This document shows, piece after piece, positions 21,506-29,386 of a DNA stretch of 64,000 bases. The notes below the pieces were generated by a model. That model did not search any database. It was not told the DNA's origin and saw only the letters and a list, made by a program, of their open reading frames with translations. Every line of letters starts with the position of its first letter. Positions within the stretch are counted from its first letter, which is position 1. The translations under genes and the position numbers were made by a program. This DNA is from Lichenicola sp965198655 (GTDB lineage Bacteria > Pseudomonadota > Alphaproteobacteria > Acetobacterales > Acetobacteraceae): positions 3,038,001 to 3,102,000 of the forward strand of contig OZ240668.1 of NCBI GenBank assembly GCA_965198655.1. Reading direction: 5' to 3'.

Positions 21506-22429
21506 TCAGTAGCCAATCGTGGTTCGATCCACCCCATGCCGCCCAAGGCTCTCATTGCGCACCAGATTGTAGATCGGCCACGCGACCCTCCCCTGATGCC
21601 CCTTCAGCCCCTCAGCGACATCCTCCGGGAGCAACCCCTTCGCCTTCAGGCTGTCCAACGACTGCACCGCCTCCCCCATCATGTTGACGGGCTTGGCCTG
21701 CCCTGAGGCCACCAACGCGTCCTCCAGATTCCTTCCGTGCTGCCACACCCAATCCGGGAGTGGCGCTGCCTGAGCCTGAGCAGCCGGAACGAGCGCAGAG
21801 AGATCAACAGGACCTCTCCTCCCGCCCTGTAGAACCGCCTGGATCTGCGCCCTCACCAACGCTGCCTGGACCGGATCGGCGGCCTTGGGAGCGGGCTGAG
21901 GCCCATTCTGACCACCACCCGGCAGAGCCGCTGGGGACGGCGTCATGGGGGCCCGAGGTTGACCCTGGACGGGCACCGAACCCAGCGTGGGCACCTGAGC
22001 CGGGGGCGGACTGGACGGCACTGTGGGCGCCGCTATGCCCGGCTGCTGACCAGCTTGGACAGGTGCAGGCTGAGGACCCGGAGCGGTCTGAAGACCACCC
22101 TGAGCCTGCCCAGCGCCACCCGGAGCCGGCATCCCGTTCATCTGCGGGGGATCACCCGCCGGGTTGCCATAGCGGCCTCCAGTGGCCTGGAAGACAGCCT
22201 CCGGGGTGGTCGCTCCGATGGCCCCTGCGCCCGTCACGGGCACCATCTGGTTCGCCGCCTTGAACTTGTCGATGAGCTGCCGCTCAAGCCAGTTCCCAGC
22301 GGTGTCCGCCGTGCTGGACCTGGACGCCAGCGCCGCCGTCATCTGCTGGTGCGGCAAAAAGTACGCCAGCTCTTTGCCTTCCGGATTCTCCGCCAGCAGC
22401 AGCCGGATCCGCGCCGCCGCCTGCTCCAC
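21506..22429 (-). CDS. Hypothetical Pro/Gln/Gly-rich protein, probably an element remnant
   Basis: About 307 residues from a GTG at 22429. It has an N-terminal helical segment (RIRLLLAENPEGKELAYFLP), a long low-complexity Pro/Gln/Gly/Ala middle (about 95-220) and a helical C-terminus (VQSLDSLKAKGLLPEDVAEG). Nothing catalytic is recognised. The style is that of phage or plasmid structural or polyvalent proteins. It abuts the scpA fragment, so the original N-terminus is probably missing. Confidence 0.35.
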   Translation of the reverse strand: MEQAAARIRLLLAENPEGKELAYFLPHQQMTAALASRSSTADTAGNWLERQLIDKFKAANQMVPVTGAGAIGATTPEAVFQATGGRYGNPAGDPPQMNGMPAPGGAGQAQGGLQTAPGPQPAPVQAGQQPGIAAPTVPSSPPPAQVPTLGSVPVQGQPRAPMTPSPAALPGGGQNGPQPAPKAADPVQAALVRAQIQAVLQGGRRGPVDLSALVPAAQAQAAPLPDWVWQHGRNLEDALVASGQAKPVNMMGEAVQSLDSLKAKGLLPEDVAEGLKGHQGRVAWPIYNLVRNESLGRHGVDRTTIGY

Positions 22430-22431
22430 CC

Positions 22432-22601
22432 GCCACGAACTGCTCGACCATGTCCAACATCGAGATACGGCCAAGATCGATGCGCTGCCGTCCCGGCATG
22501 TCCAGCAGAACGTCCATCGACCCGTCGAACCCGTCGAGGTGCAGCCTCGGGATGGTCGGCACTCGTGGCGGCGCCTCCCAATCATCCTCGGCCTCAACCA
22601 C
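22432..22601 (-). pseudogene. scpA: N-terminal fragment of segregation and condensation protein A
   Basis: From a GTG at 22601 the frame reads PTIPRLHLDGFDGSMDVLLD and RQRIDLGRISMLDMVEQFVA, the conserved start of ScpA (kleisin of the bacterial SMC complex). Resemblance stops abruptly after about 57 codons, where the sequence passes into the unrelated Pro-rich ORF in another frame. A functional scpA presumably exists elsewhere in the genome. This truncated copy marks a recombination junction within the element. Confidence 0.6.
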
Positions 22602-22917
22602 CGGCGTCGCCGCCGTCCTCGTAGTGCGGCTGGATGTCGAACATCAGGCTGGGCCAGTCCTGCCTGAGCCGGACGATTGCCCGCCACAGCATCCAGTCCG
22701 CCGACCAGAACGCCTACGCCACCCGGGCGATGCGCTTCAGCCAGGCGTCGGCCACATGCTCCATCACCCGCACATGGCGCAGCGGACCGGGGCTACAGCA
22801 GCAACGCCGTTCGCGAGCACGACTGAACTCTGGGTGCCCGGCCAGTGATTCCAACCCGCAGAACGGAGGAGACGCTTTCCCTACCCTGCCTGGGCCTACA
22901 CCAACCGAAACTAGGTC

Positions 22918-23055
22918 GAGCGGCTCTGGGCCAAGCTGAAGGGTCCGGCTGGGAAGCAGACTGACCAGGCCGTCGCCACGTGCTACGAGAACACCATCGC
23001 GTGCATTATGAGTGTGCTCTACCTCGCCGCCGCCTGCGATTCGATCAAGAGCTAG
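22918..23055 (+). mobile_element. C-terminal remnant of an IS5-family transposase
   Basis: Translation gives VERLWAKLK, then after a short insertion AVATCYENTIACIMSVLYLA and ACDSIKS-stop. This is the usual end of short IS5-family transposases (…RYEKTA.SF.GVL.LAA..DWIKS). The rest of the element is absent or unrecognisable, and the sequence back to 22602 holds only degenerate frames. Confidence 0.55.
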
Positions 23056-23089
23056 CAGGCCCTAGAGGCTGTCACGCACTGGCGGCCTA

Positions 23090-23633
23090 CTCTGCAGCGC
23101 GTCGAAGCATCAAAATGACGAAGGCGACGAGATGCAGGCCTGCCCAAGGTTTCGGGCAGGCGCTCGTAGTCGCGGGCGAGACGGCGGAAGCGCGGCATTC
23201 ACCCGAACGAACGCTCCACCACCCAGCATCGCGGCAGCAGCATGAGGCCGCGCTTGGCTTCGGGCAGGCGCACGACCTCAAGGGTCATGCCGTGCGCGGC
23301 CGCGGCGGGCCGTCTGCCGGTATAACCCTGATCGACACAGGCAAGCTTTGTCTCCCAGCCGCGGACGGCCTCGTGGCTTGCCTCGATCCCTTGCAGTGCC
23401 AGGATCTCGCTCGGGTCACGAAGCGTCAGCCTCTAGGGCAGCCGGCAGAACACTACGAAGGCGATGATGTCGCTGGGCAGGCAGGTCCGGTTCAGCACGG
23501 CCGCGCTGCGCTCGTTGAACTGCCGCCCGCAGCCCCAGCAGCGACGATGGCCGCGGGCCGTGATCTTGGTCCGCTCCGTTAACGCATCCGCGGCACAGCA
23601 AACGCAGTTCATGCCGCCAGCCCGACCCATCAC
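23090..23633 (-). mobile_element. Chimeric transposase remnant: IS6-like N-terminus joined to IS5-like C-terminus
   Basis: The 5' part (23633-23350) reads MNCVCCAADALTERTKIT, the zinc-ribbon-like start, then GRQFNERSAAVLNRTCLPSD, an in-frame TAG, and RGWETKL, as in IS6-type transposases. Immediately after, the reading becomes ACVDQGYTGRRPAAAAHGMT, LPEAKRGLMLLPR and WVVERSFG, which belongs to IS5-family enzymes, and ends near 23090. The junction near 23345 implies a deletion between two neighbouring ISs. Several stops and shifts make it non-functional. Confidence 0.6.
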
Positions 23634-23739
23634 CCGCTGCCCCGGACGCTACGTCAGATATCCGACGCTGCCAGACCGCCCGATGGCGCGAGCGCTGACA
23701 GATCCGCTTGGCCCGTCCCGAACCTTATGCCGTCTTGCG

Positions 23740-24140
23740 GTTATGTCGCCGGTGTTGCGGCAGCGGCCGCTAGGTCCTTGCCCCAGGCGAACCCCGTCCC
23801 CGTCCGTCCGGATGCGTTGGAGCACGGTCGCGAGTTTGCGGGCCAGCACCACCTTCGCCCTCCGCATGCCCTGCCGCTTGGCGACGTCCAACGCTCAGCG
23901 CTTGAGCGTGCTGAACCGCGTCGCGCGTGTCAGCAGCGCATTGGCCGCGTCGTGCAGCGCCGTGCGCAGGCCGGCGTCGCCGATCCGCGTGATCCCGCCA
24001 GTCACGCCGGACTGGTAGCGCTGGGGCGTCAAGCCGAAGAAAGCGCCGACCGACTTGGACCTCGTGAACCGCCCGGGGTCGTCCACCCCTGCCCGGTAGG
24101 CCAGGGACACCAGCGCACCCAACCCGGGCACCGTCATCAT
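23740..24140 (-). mobile_element. C-terminal remnant of an IS110-family transposase
   Basis: MMTVPGLGALVSLAYRAGVD, FTRSKSVGAFFGLTPQRYQS and IGDAGLRTALHDAANALL are the Transposase_20 domain of IS110 elements, which holds the Ser nucleophile region. An opal codon at 23895-23897 replaces the Trp of the usual LKRWALDVAKR, after which the same frame continues DVAKRQGMRRAKVVLARKLA. The DEDD N-terminal half is missing. Confidence 0.7.
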
Positions 24141-24175
24141 CGGGCGGCAGACCTAGTCCGCCTTGACCGCCATCA

Positions 24176-24250
24176 CGAAGCGCTGGTCCAACGGACAGAC
24201 CGAGGGGGCAGATCACCAGGCTCAAGCTGGTCAAGCGTCAGGTATATGGA
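24176..24250 (+). mobile_element. Terminal remnant of an ISL3-like transposase
   Basis: RWSNGQTEG and, after a one-base shift, GQITRLKLVKRQVYGR match the conserved C-terminus of ISL3-family transposases. Only about 25 codons remain, just upstream of pqqE. Confidence 0.5.
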
Positions 24251-24387
24251 CGCGCGACGACCCGCATCAGCAAAGTTGCGTCAAGGACACGTTCCCGTAC
24301 CGTCTGATAGTCAGTTACCTTCGTGCACCGACGCTACAATCATCCCAAGTTTGTTCCAGTATGGGTTCTTCAAGGAGCTACCGTCAC

Positions 24388-25500
24388 GTGAAGCAGCTGG
24401 AACCAGGGTATCCTGAACCACCACTCGGCCTGATCGTCGAGCTGACGCATCGCTGCCCGCTGCAGTGCGGCTATTGCTCGAACCCCCTGGCGCTCGAACC
24501 GCCTCGCAACGAGCTGCAAACGTTCGAGTGGCAGCGCGTGTTCGACCAGGCCGCGGAGCTCGGCGTTTTGCAGCTCCATCTCACCGGCGGCGAGCCGATG
24601 GCGCGCTCGGATCTCGACGTCCTGGTCGGCCATGCGACCTCGTTGGGGCTCTACACCAACCTCATCACCTCCGGCATGCAGCTCGACGAGCGCCGGATGG
24701 ACGGCCTGCGGAACGCCGGGCTGGAGCACGTGCAACTGAGTTTTCAGCATGTCGATGCCGAGGAGGCCGAGCGGATCGGCGGCGTGCGGGGCGCGCAGGC
24801 CCGCAAGCTCGAGGCGGCGCGCGTGGTCCGGGCAGCCGGCCTGCCGCTCACCGCCAACTTCGTCATCCACCGGCAGAACGCGTCGGACGTCGCGCGGATG
24901 ATCGACCTCGGTGTTGCGATAGGCGCGTCCCGGATCGAGATCGCGCACACACAGTATCACGGTTGGGGCCTGCATAACCGCGCGGCGTTGATGCCGGACC
25001 GCGAGCAGGTGGACGCAGCCACTGCGGCCGTGGAGGCTGCTCGCGTCATCCACACTGGACGCCTCCAGATCGACTACGTGGCACCCGATTATCATGCCCG
25101 TCGACCGAAGGCGTGCATGGGCGGCTGGGCACGTCGGATGCTCAACGTGTCGCCGTCCGGCCAGGCGCTTCCCTGCCACGCGGCGGAGACGATCGACCAC
25201 CTTGTCTTTCCCTCGGTTCGCGAGCAGTCGCTCGCCGCGATCTGGCGCGACGATCCGGCGTTCAACCGGTTCCGTGGCACGGCGTGGATGAAACCGCCCT
25301 GCCGGGATTGTGCCCTGCGGGAGATCGATTGGGGCGGCTGCCGCTGTCAGGCGTTCTCGCTCCTCGGCGACGCGGCGGCGACGGATCCGGCCTGTGACCT
25401 GTCTCCCCATCACGGCATCATGGCGGACGCGGTGGCGGCTCGGGGAGAGCGGCCGCCAGAGCTCGTGTATCGCCGCGCGAAGTCTATCTCGTATCGATGA
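24388..25500 (+). CDS. pqqE: PQQ biosynthesis radical SAM protein PqqE
   Basis: 370 residues from a GTG at 24388, chosen because AGGAG lies about 9 bases before it; an ATG at 24361 in the same frame is less well placed. The radical-SAM motif is CPLQCGYCSNPL (CxxxCxxC), followed by LHLTGGEPMAR. The C-terminal SPASM region carries KACMGGWARR, ALPCHAA, PPCRDCALREIDWGGCRCQA for auxiliary Fe-S clusters. PqqE joins the Glu and Tyr side chains of PqqA, presented by PqqD. It sits directly after IS remnants and is separated from pqqABCD by about 6.2 kb. Its stop overlaps the TonB receptor start by 4 bases. Confidence 0.97.
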   Translation: MKQLEPGYPEPPLGLIVELTHRCPLQCGYCSNPLALEPPRNELQTFEWQRVFDQAAELGVLQLHLTGGEPMARSDLDVLVGHATSLGLYTNLITSGMQLDERRMDGLRNAGLEHVQLSFQHVDAEEAERIGGVRGAQARKLEAARVVRAAGLPLTANFVIHRQNASDVARMIDLGVAIGASRIEIAHTQYHGWGLHNRAALMPDREQVDAATAAVEAARVIHTGRLQIDYVAPDYHARRPKACMGGWARRMLNVSPSGQALPCHAAETIDHLVFPSVREQSLAAIWRDDPAFNRFRGTAWMKPPCRDCALREIDWGGCRCQAFSLLGDAAATDPACDLSPHHGIMADAVAARGERPPELVYRRAKSISYR

Positions 25501-27851
25501 GGCTTCGTCGAAGACCGGCGCGGGAATGCTGCCGCCGCGTCGCAGGGTCGGCAGCCTTCGCAATGCTTGCGGCAGCCTTGCCCGATAGAGCCGGTCACGC
25601 CCAAAGCGTGTCCACGGCCGGACCAGGCGTGCCGATCGAACAGATCATCGTGCGCCCGACGCCGCTTTCGGACACGGGGGATGATGACACCCGCCTTCCG
25701 ACCGGCAGCACCACGCTGCGCCGGTCCGACCTCGACTTCACGGGCACGCCCGACCTGCTGGACACGCTCGGCACCGACGTCCCCGGCCTGGAGCTGGACA
25801 GCGCGTCGGGCAATCCGCTGCAACCGTCATTGTTCTACAACGGCTTCGAGGCCTCCCCGCTGCAAGGCACGTCGCAAGGCCTCGCGGTCTACGTGAACGG
25901 CGTGCGCTTCAACGAGCCGTTCGGCGACACGGTTGACTGGGATCTGCTGCCGCAAATCGCGATCGACCACGTCACGATCGAGGACACCGACCCAATCTAC
26001 GGGCTGAACGCCCTCGGCGGTGCGGCAAGCCTTCGGCTTCGCGATGGCTTCGGCTGGCAGGGTGGCGAGGCTGATCTGTCCGGCGGGTCGTTCGGCACCA
26101 TCACCGCTGACGGCCAGTACGGGGCGCGGGTCGGCGACCTCGCCGTCTACATCGCTGCCAGCGAGCAGCATCAAGACGGGTGGCGCGACCTGCAAAGCAC
26201 CGACGTCCAGACCCTCTTCGCGGACGCGGGATGGCGTCGTGACAGCTCCAACGTTCACGTCAACCTGTCGCTGGCCAACTCGTCGCTGAACGGCCCCGGC
26301 ACCGCCCCGGTCCAGCTTCTCGCGGTCGATCCGCAAGCCCAGTTCACCGGCCCGAACCTGATCGCAAACAAGTTCGCGCAACTCGACGTGTCGGGTGCCA
26401 CCGAGCTCGGGACAGTGTCCGTCGAGGGCAACATCTATTACGGCTACTTCCTTCAGCGCGTCGTGAACGGCAACGCTGCCGACGACACGCCTTGCGACAA
26501 CGGCACCGGGCTGCTTTGCGCCGACGACGGCGATCCATCGACCACGCGAGGCGGCGCGCCGATCACCGACTTCTCGAACGACACTCCGATCTCCGAGCTC
26601 GACGAACAAACGACCAACACGAACCGCTACGGCGCCGCGGTGCAGGCGAGCCGGGCGGGGAGCGTGGCCGGCCTGGCGAACCGTGCGCTGGTCGGCGCCA
26701 GCTTCGACGGCGCGCAGACGCTGTTCTCCGCGACCAGCCTGCTCGGCGGTCTGACACCCGACACCCGCGTCTTCGTCGGACCCGGCATCACCATCGACGA
26801 GCCTGGCAACAACGTTCCCGTCCGCGTCGGGGTGGAGGACGCCTATGGCGGGATCTACGCCAGCGACTCGCTCGACCTCACCAAGCGCCTGACGGTCACC
26901 GCAGCCGGGCGTTTCAACGCCGCCGAGATCAACCTTTCGGACAAGAACGGCACCGACCTGTCGGGCCGTCACGCGTATAACCGGTTCAACCCGACGATTG
27001 GCCTGACCTACCGCGTTGCCGAGTGGCTTGTTCCCTATGCGAGCTACGCGGAGACGAACCGGGTTCCCACTCCCGCGGAGCTATCCTGCGCTGGTCCGAC
27101 CGATACCTGCTCGCTGGCCAACTTCTTTGTTGGCGATCCCGATCTCAAGCAGGTGGTCGCTCACACGGTCGAGGTCGGCGCGCGTGGCACGTTGAGCCGG
27201 ATCAGCGGTGGCAGGATCGTCTATGGCGTCGAGCTGTTCCACACCAACTCCGACGATGACATCATGTTCGTCAACAGCCCCAACTTGAACCGCGCCTTCT
27301 TCACCAATATCGGCCTGACTAGGCGGCAGGGTCTCGACGCGTCGCTCATGGTGAAGATGCCTCGCTGGCATGCATCCATCAGCTACGCCTACGTCGAGGC
27401 GAGCTTCGGGTCGACGTTTGTCGAGTCGGCCGGAAGCAATCCGGCCGCGGACGCGAACGGCAACATCACGATCCGACCTGGTGATCGGCTGCCAGGGGTG
27501 CCGGCACAACGGTTGAGCTTCCAGCTCGACGGCCGCGCCACGGATCGCTGGACCGTGGGCGTGCGTGGTGTCCTGCAGGGAGGCCAGCACCTGTTCGGCG
27601 ACGAGGCCAACCTGACTCCCAGGCTGCCCGGCTTCTTCACGCTGGAACTGCACACGGCCTATCGGTTGACGTCCAGGATGCAGGTGTTCGGCACCATCGA
27701 GAACCTGACGGATGCCAGCTACGCGACGTTCGGCACCTTCTCGCCGGTGCGGTCGGTTCCGCTGTTCCAGGCACCCGACGCGACCAACCCGCGATCATTC
27801 AGCCCGGCCGCACCGATCGCCGGCTTTGGCGGCGCCAAGGTGACGTTCTGA
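25497..27851 (+). CDS. TonB-dependent outer-membrane receptor coupled to pqqE
   Basis: 784 residues: signal region to about residue 36 (ends GHAQS), plug domain about 45-190 (ending IYGLNALGGAASLRLRDG), then the 22-strand barrel with a terminal Phe (GGAKVTF) as needed for outer-membrane insertion. A cysteine-bearing loop (CDNGTGLLCADDGD) lies around residues 330-345. The ATG overlaps the pqqE stop (ATGA), so the two are translationally coupled. Because E. coli PqqU (YncD) is a TonB receptor for PQQ, this one is a good candidate for PQQ or PQQ-related uptake. Iron chelates or other ligands remain possible. Confidence 0.9.
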   Translation: MRLRRRPARECCRRVAGSAAFAMLAAALPDRAGHAQSVSTAGPGVPIEQIIVRPTPLSDTGDDDTRLPTGSTTLRRSDLDFTGTPDLLDTLGTDVPGLELDSASGNPLQPSLFYNGFEASPLQGTSQGLAVYVNGVRFNEPFGDTVDWDLLPQIAIDHVTIEDTDPIYGLNALGGAASLRLRDGFGWQGGEADLSGGSFGTITADGQYGARVGDLAVYIAASEQHQDGWRDLQSTDVQTLFADAGWRRDSSNVHVNLSLANSSLNGPGTAPVQLLAVDPQAQFTGPNLIANKFAQLDVSGATELGTVSVEGNIYYGYFLQRVVNGNAADDTPCDNGTGLLCADDGDPSTTRGGAPITDFSNDTPISELDEQTTNTNRYGAAVQASRAGSVAGLANRALVGASFDGAQTLFSATSLLGGLTPDTRVFVGPGITIDEPGNNVPVRVGVEDAYGGIYASDSLDLTKRLTVTAAGRFNAAEINLSDKNGTDLSGRHAYNRFNPTIGLTYRVAEWLVPYASYAETNRVPTPAELSCAGPTDTCSLANFFVGDPDLKQVVAHTVEVGARGTLSRISGGRIVYGVELFHTNSDDDIMFVNSPNLNRAFFTNIGLTRRQGLDASLMVKMPRWHASISYAYVEASFGSTFVESAGSNPAADANGNITIRPGDRLPGVPAQRLSFQLDGRATDRWTVGVRGVLQGGQHLFGDEANLTPRLPGFFTLELHTAYRLTSRMQVFGTIENLTDASYATFGTFSPVRSVPLFQAPDATNPRSFSPAAPIAGFGGAKVTF

Positions 27852-27967
27852 AAGCCCGTTTGATAATGCGCTGTGGCCTGCGATCCGACGCGCCCGTCTG
27901 CGCTTGGCCTGGGCTCACGGTCAGAAGGCCGCTCCGCTTCGGTTCTAGACGGACACGCCGGGCACGC

Positions 27968-27987
27968 TCCGCCGCTGACGCGGCGGA
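27968..27987. terminator. Strong hairpin between convergent genes
   Basis: A perfect 8-bp stem, TCCGCCGC/GCGGCGGA, with a TGAC loop. It lies between the TonB receptor stop and the convergent aspartylglucosaminidase stop. There is no clear T-tract, so it would be a weak or bidirectional terminator in this GC-rich background. Confidence 0.45.
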
Positions 27988-28116
27988 ACGCTCTCGCTCG
28001 GCACAGCACATTCTCGAACGGGCTTTAGCGGCGCCGTGCCCGGTGGACCGGCGCATTGAGACCAGAGCTGAGCCCTACCCGCCGCCGTGTTGCTCGATCA
28101 AGAGCAAAGGTGGCGG

Positions 28117-29331
28117 TCACGCGGCCGTCAGCGGGTTCCCGTCGAACAGGAACAAGCATTGCTCCGACCTGCGCTGGCCGTCGTGGACCACAAAGGTCCG
28201 GACGTGGTTGGTGCGGTCGCCGTGCCAAAGCGAGACGCAGTCATAGGCGCCGTCCTTGCGCAGGACGTAATAGACGATCTCGATGAAGCGAAGCGCCGCC
28301 ACGTCGTGGCTATACCAGGCGGCGATGCGCCTCAGCGCGTCCAGGCCCGCGTCGCCCGGTGACATCCCCTTTCTCATGTTCTCCACGATCAGCGCTGCGC
28401 CGTCGATCCTGACGTTGGCCTCGGCCGTGCCGCTCGCCACCGCCGAACCGACCTCCGGATCGAGGTAGCACCCGGCACCCGGAATCGCGACGTCCCCGAC
28501 GGCCCCTGCCATACGCCAAGGCAGCCCGCTCGTGGTCGCGACGCAGGACATCTGGTTCTTCGCATCCACCGCCGAGATGCAGAGCGGCGCTGCGGCGGGA
28601 AACAATGCCGCGTAGGCAGCGCCCCAGGTCCATTGCGGCTCGATCCCGTTCCTGGCCGCCACGTCGGCAAACCGGTTCAGCAGGCCGTCGAAATCGTCCC
28701 CGGAGGCAGGCAGGAACCGAGGCCGGTCCGATCCGGATCGTGAGGGATCATAGCGGAGCGGTCCGGATGGCAGAGGCGAGGCCTGGACCTGCTTCCACAA
28801 CGCCCAGATCCTCCGGGTCCGATCGGTCAACAACTGCTCGGTCGCGAACCCCTGCGCGATCGCGAAGCGCTGGGCGTCCACTCCGGTCAGCAGCGGGTAG
28901 CTCGTCTTCTCCATGACGGCGCGCGCTACCAGGGAGGCGTTGCGTATATTGCTCAAGCCCGCGACGGCGCCGCTCCTGCGGGTAGGCCCATGAAAACAGC
29001 AGGCATCGAGCTGCACGATGCCATCCCGATCCGGAAGGCCGCCAAGACCGTTGGTCCAGTCGTTGGGATTGTCTTCCTGCGTTCGCGTGATCTGCAGGAT
29101 CGTATCGAGCGTATCGCCGCCCTGTTGCAAGGCGCGGTAGGCGGTATCGACCGCGCCGGTCGCCGCCGCCCGGCACAGGATGGCCGGCAGCCTCGGAACC
29201 TTGGGCCGCTTCGGCGTCCCTTCGCGGTCCATGTTCATCGCCATCGGCGCCCGTGCGCGGCTCGACGGGCCGAGACCAATGGATGCGGAGGACAAGGCCG
29301 CGGCGACGAGGTCCCGTCTGCTGATGGTCAT
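28117..29331 (-). CDS. Exported N4-(beta-N-acetylglucosaminyl)-L-asparaginase (Ntn hydrolase)
   Basis: 404 residues starting MTISRRDLVAAALSSASIGLG, a twin-arginine-type signal. The body follows glycosylasparaginase: NPNDWTNGLGGLPDRDGIVQLD in the alpha part, then SCVATTSGLPWRMAGAVGDV with the Thr nucleophile exposed by self-cleavage, and IPGAGCYLDPEVGSAVASG. Such enzymes remove GlcNAc from asparagine-linked glycopeptides. It lies 56 bases downstream of a secreted lectin/propeller gene on the same strand, so both may work on glycoconjugates outside the cytoplasm. Confidence 0.85.
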   Translation of the reverse strand: MTISRRDLVAAALSSASIGLGPSSRARAPMAMNMDREGTPKRPKVPRLPAILCRAAATGAVDTAYRALQQGGDTLDTILQITRTQEDNPNDWTNGLGGLPDRDGIVQLDACCFHGPTRRSGAVAGLSNIRNASLVARAVMEKTSYPLLTGVDAQRFAIAQGFATEQLLTDRTRRIWALWKQVQASPLPSGPLRYDPSRSGSDRPRFLPASGDDFDGLLNRFADVAARNGIEPQWTWGAAYAALFPAAAPLCISAVDAKNQMSCVATTSGLPWRMAGAVGDVAIPGAGCYLDPEVGSAVASGTAEANVRIDGAALIVENMRKGMSPGDAGLDALRRIAAWYSHDVAALRFIEIVYYVLRKDGAYDCVSLWHGDRTNHVRTFVVHDGQRRSEQCLFLFDGNPLTAA

Positions 29332-29386
29332 CGACGTCTTCGAGTAGCCGACGCAGACCCGACCGCGTCGCGACGTCCTGCCAGGA

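Noticed and set aside
17884..24400. Direct repeat of the tRNA-Gln 3' end as attR
   Set aside because: I scanned for the T-arm/acceptor sequence; only a weak match (GGTTCGATCCACCCCATGCC near 21522) was found, too poor to call.
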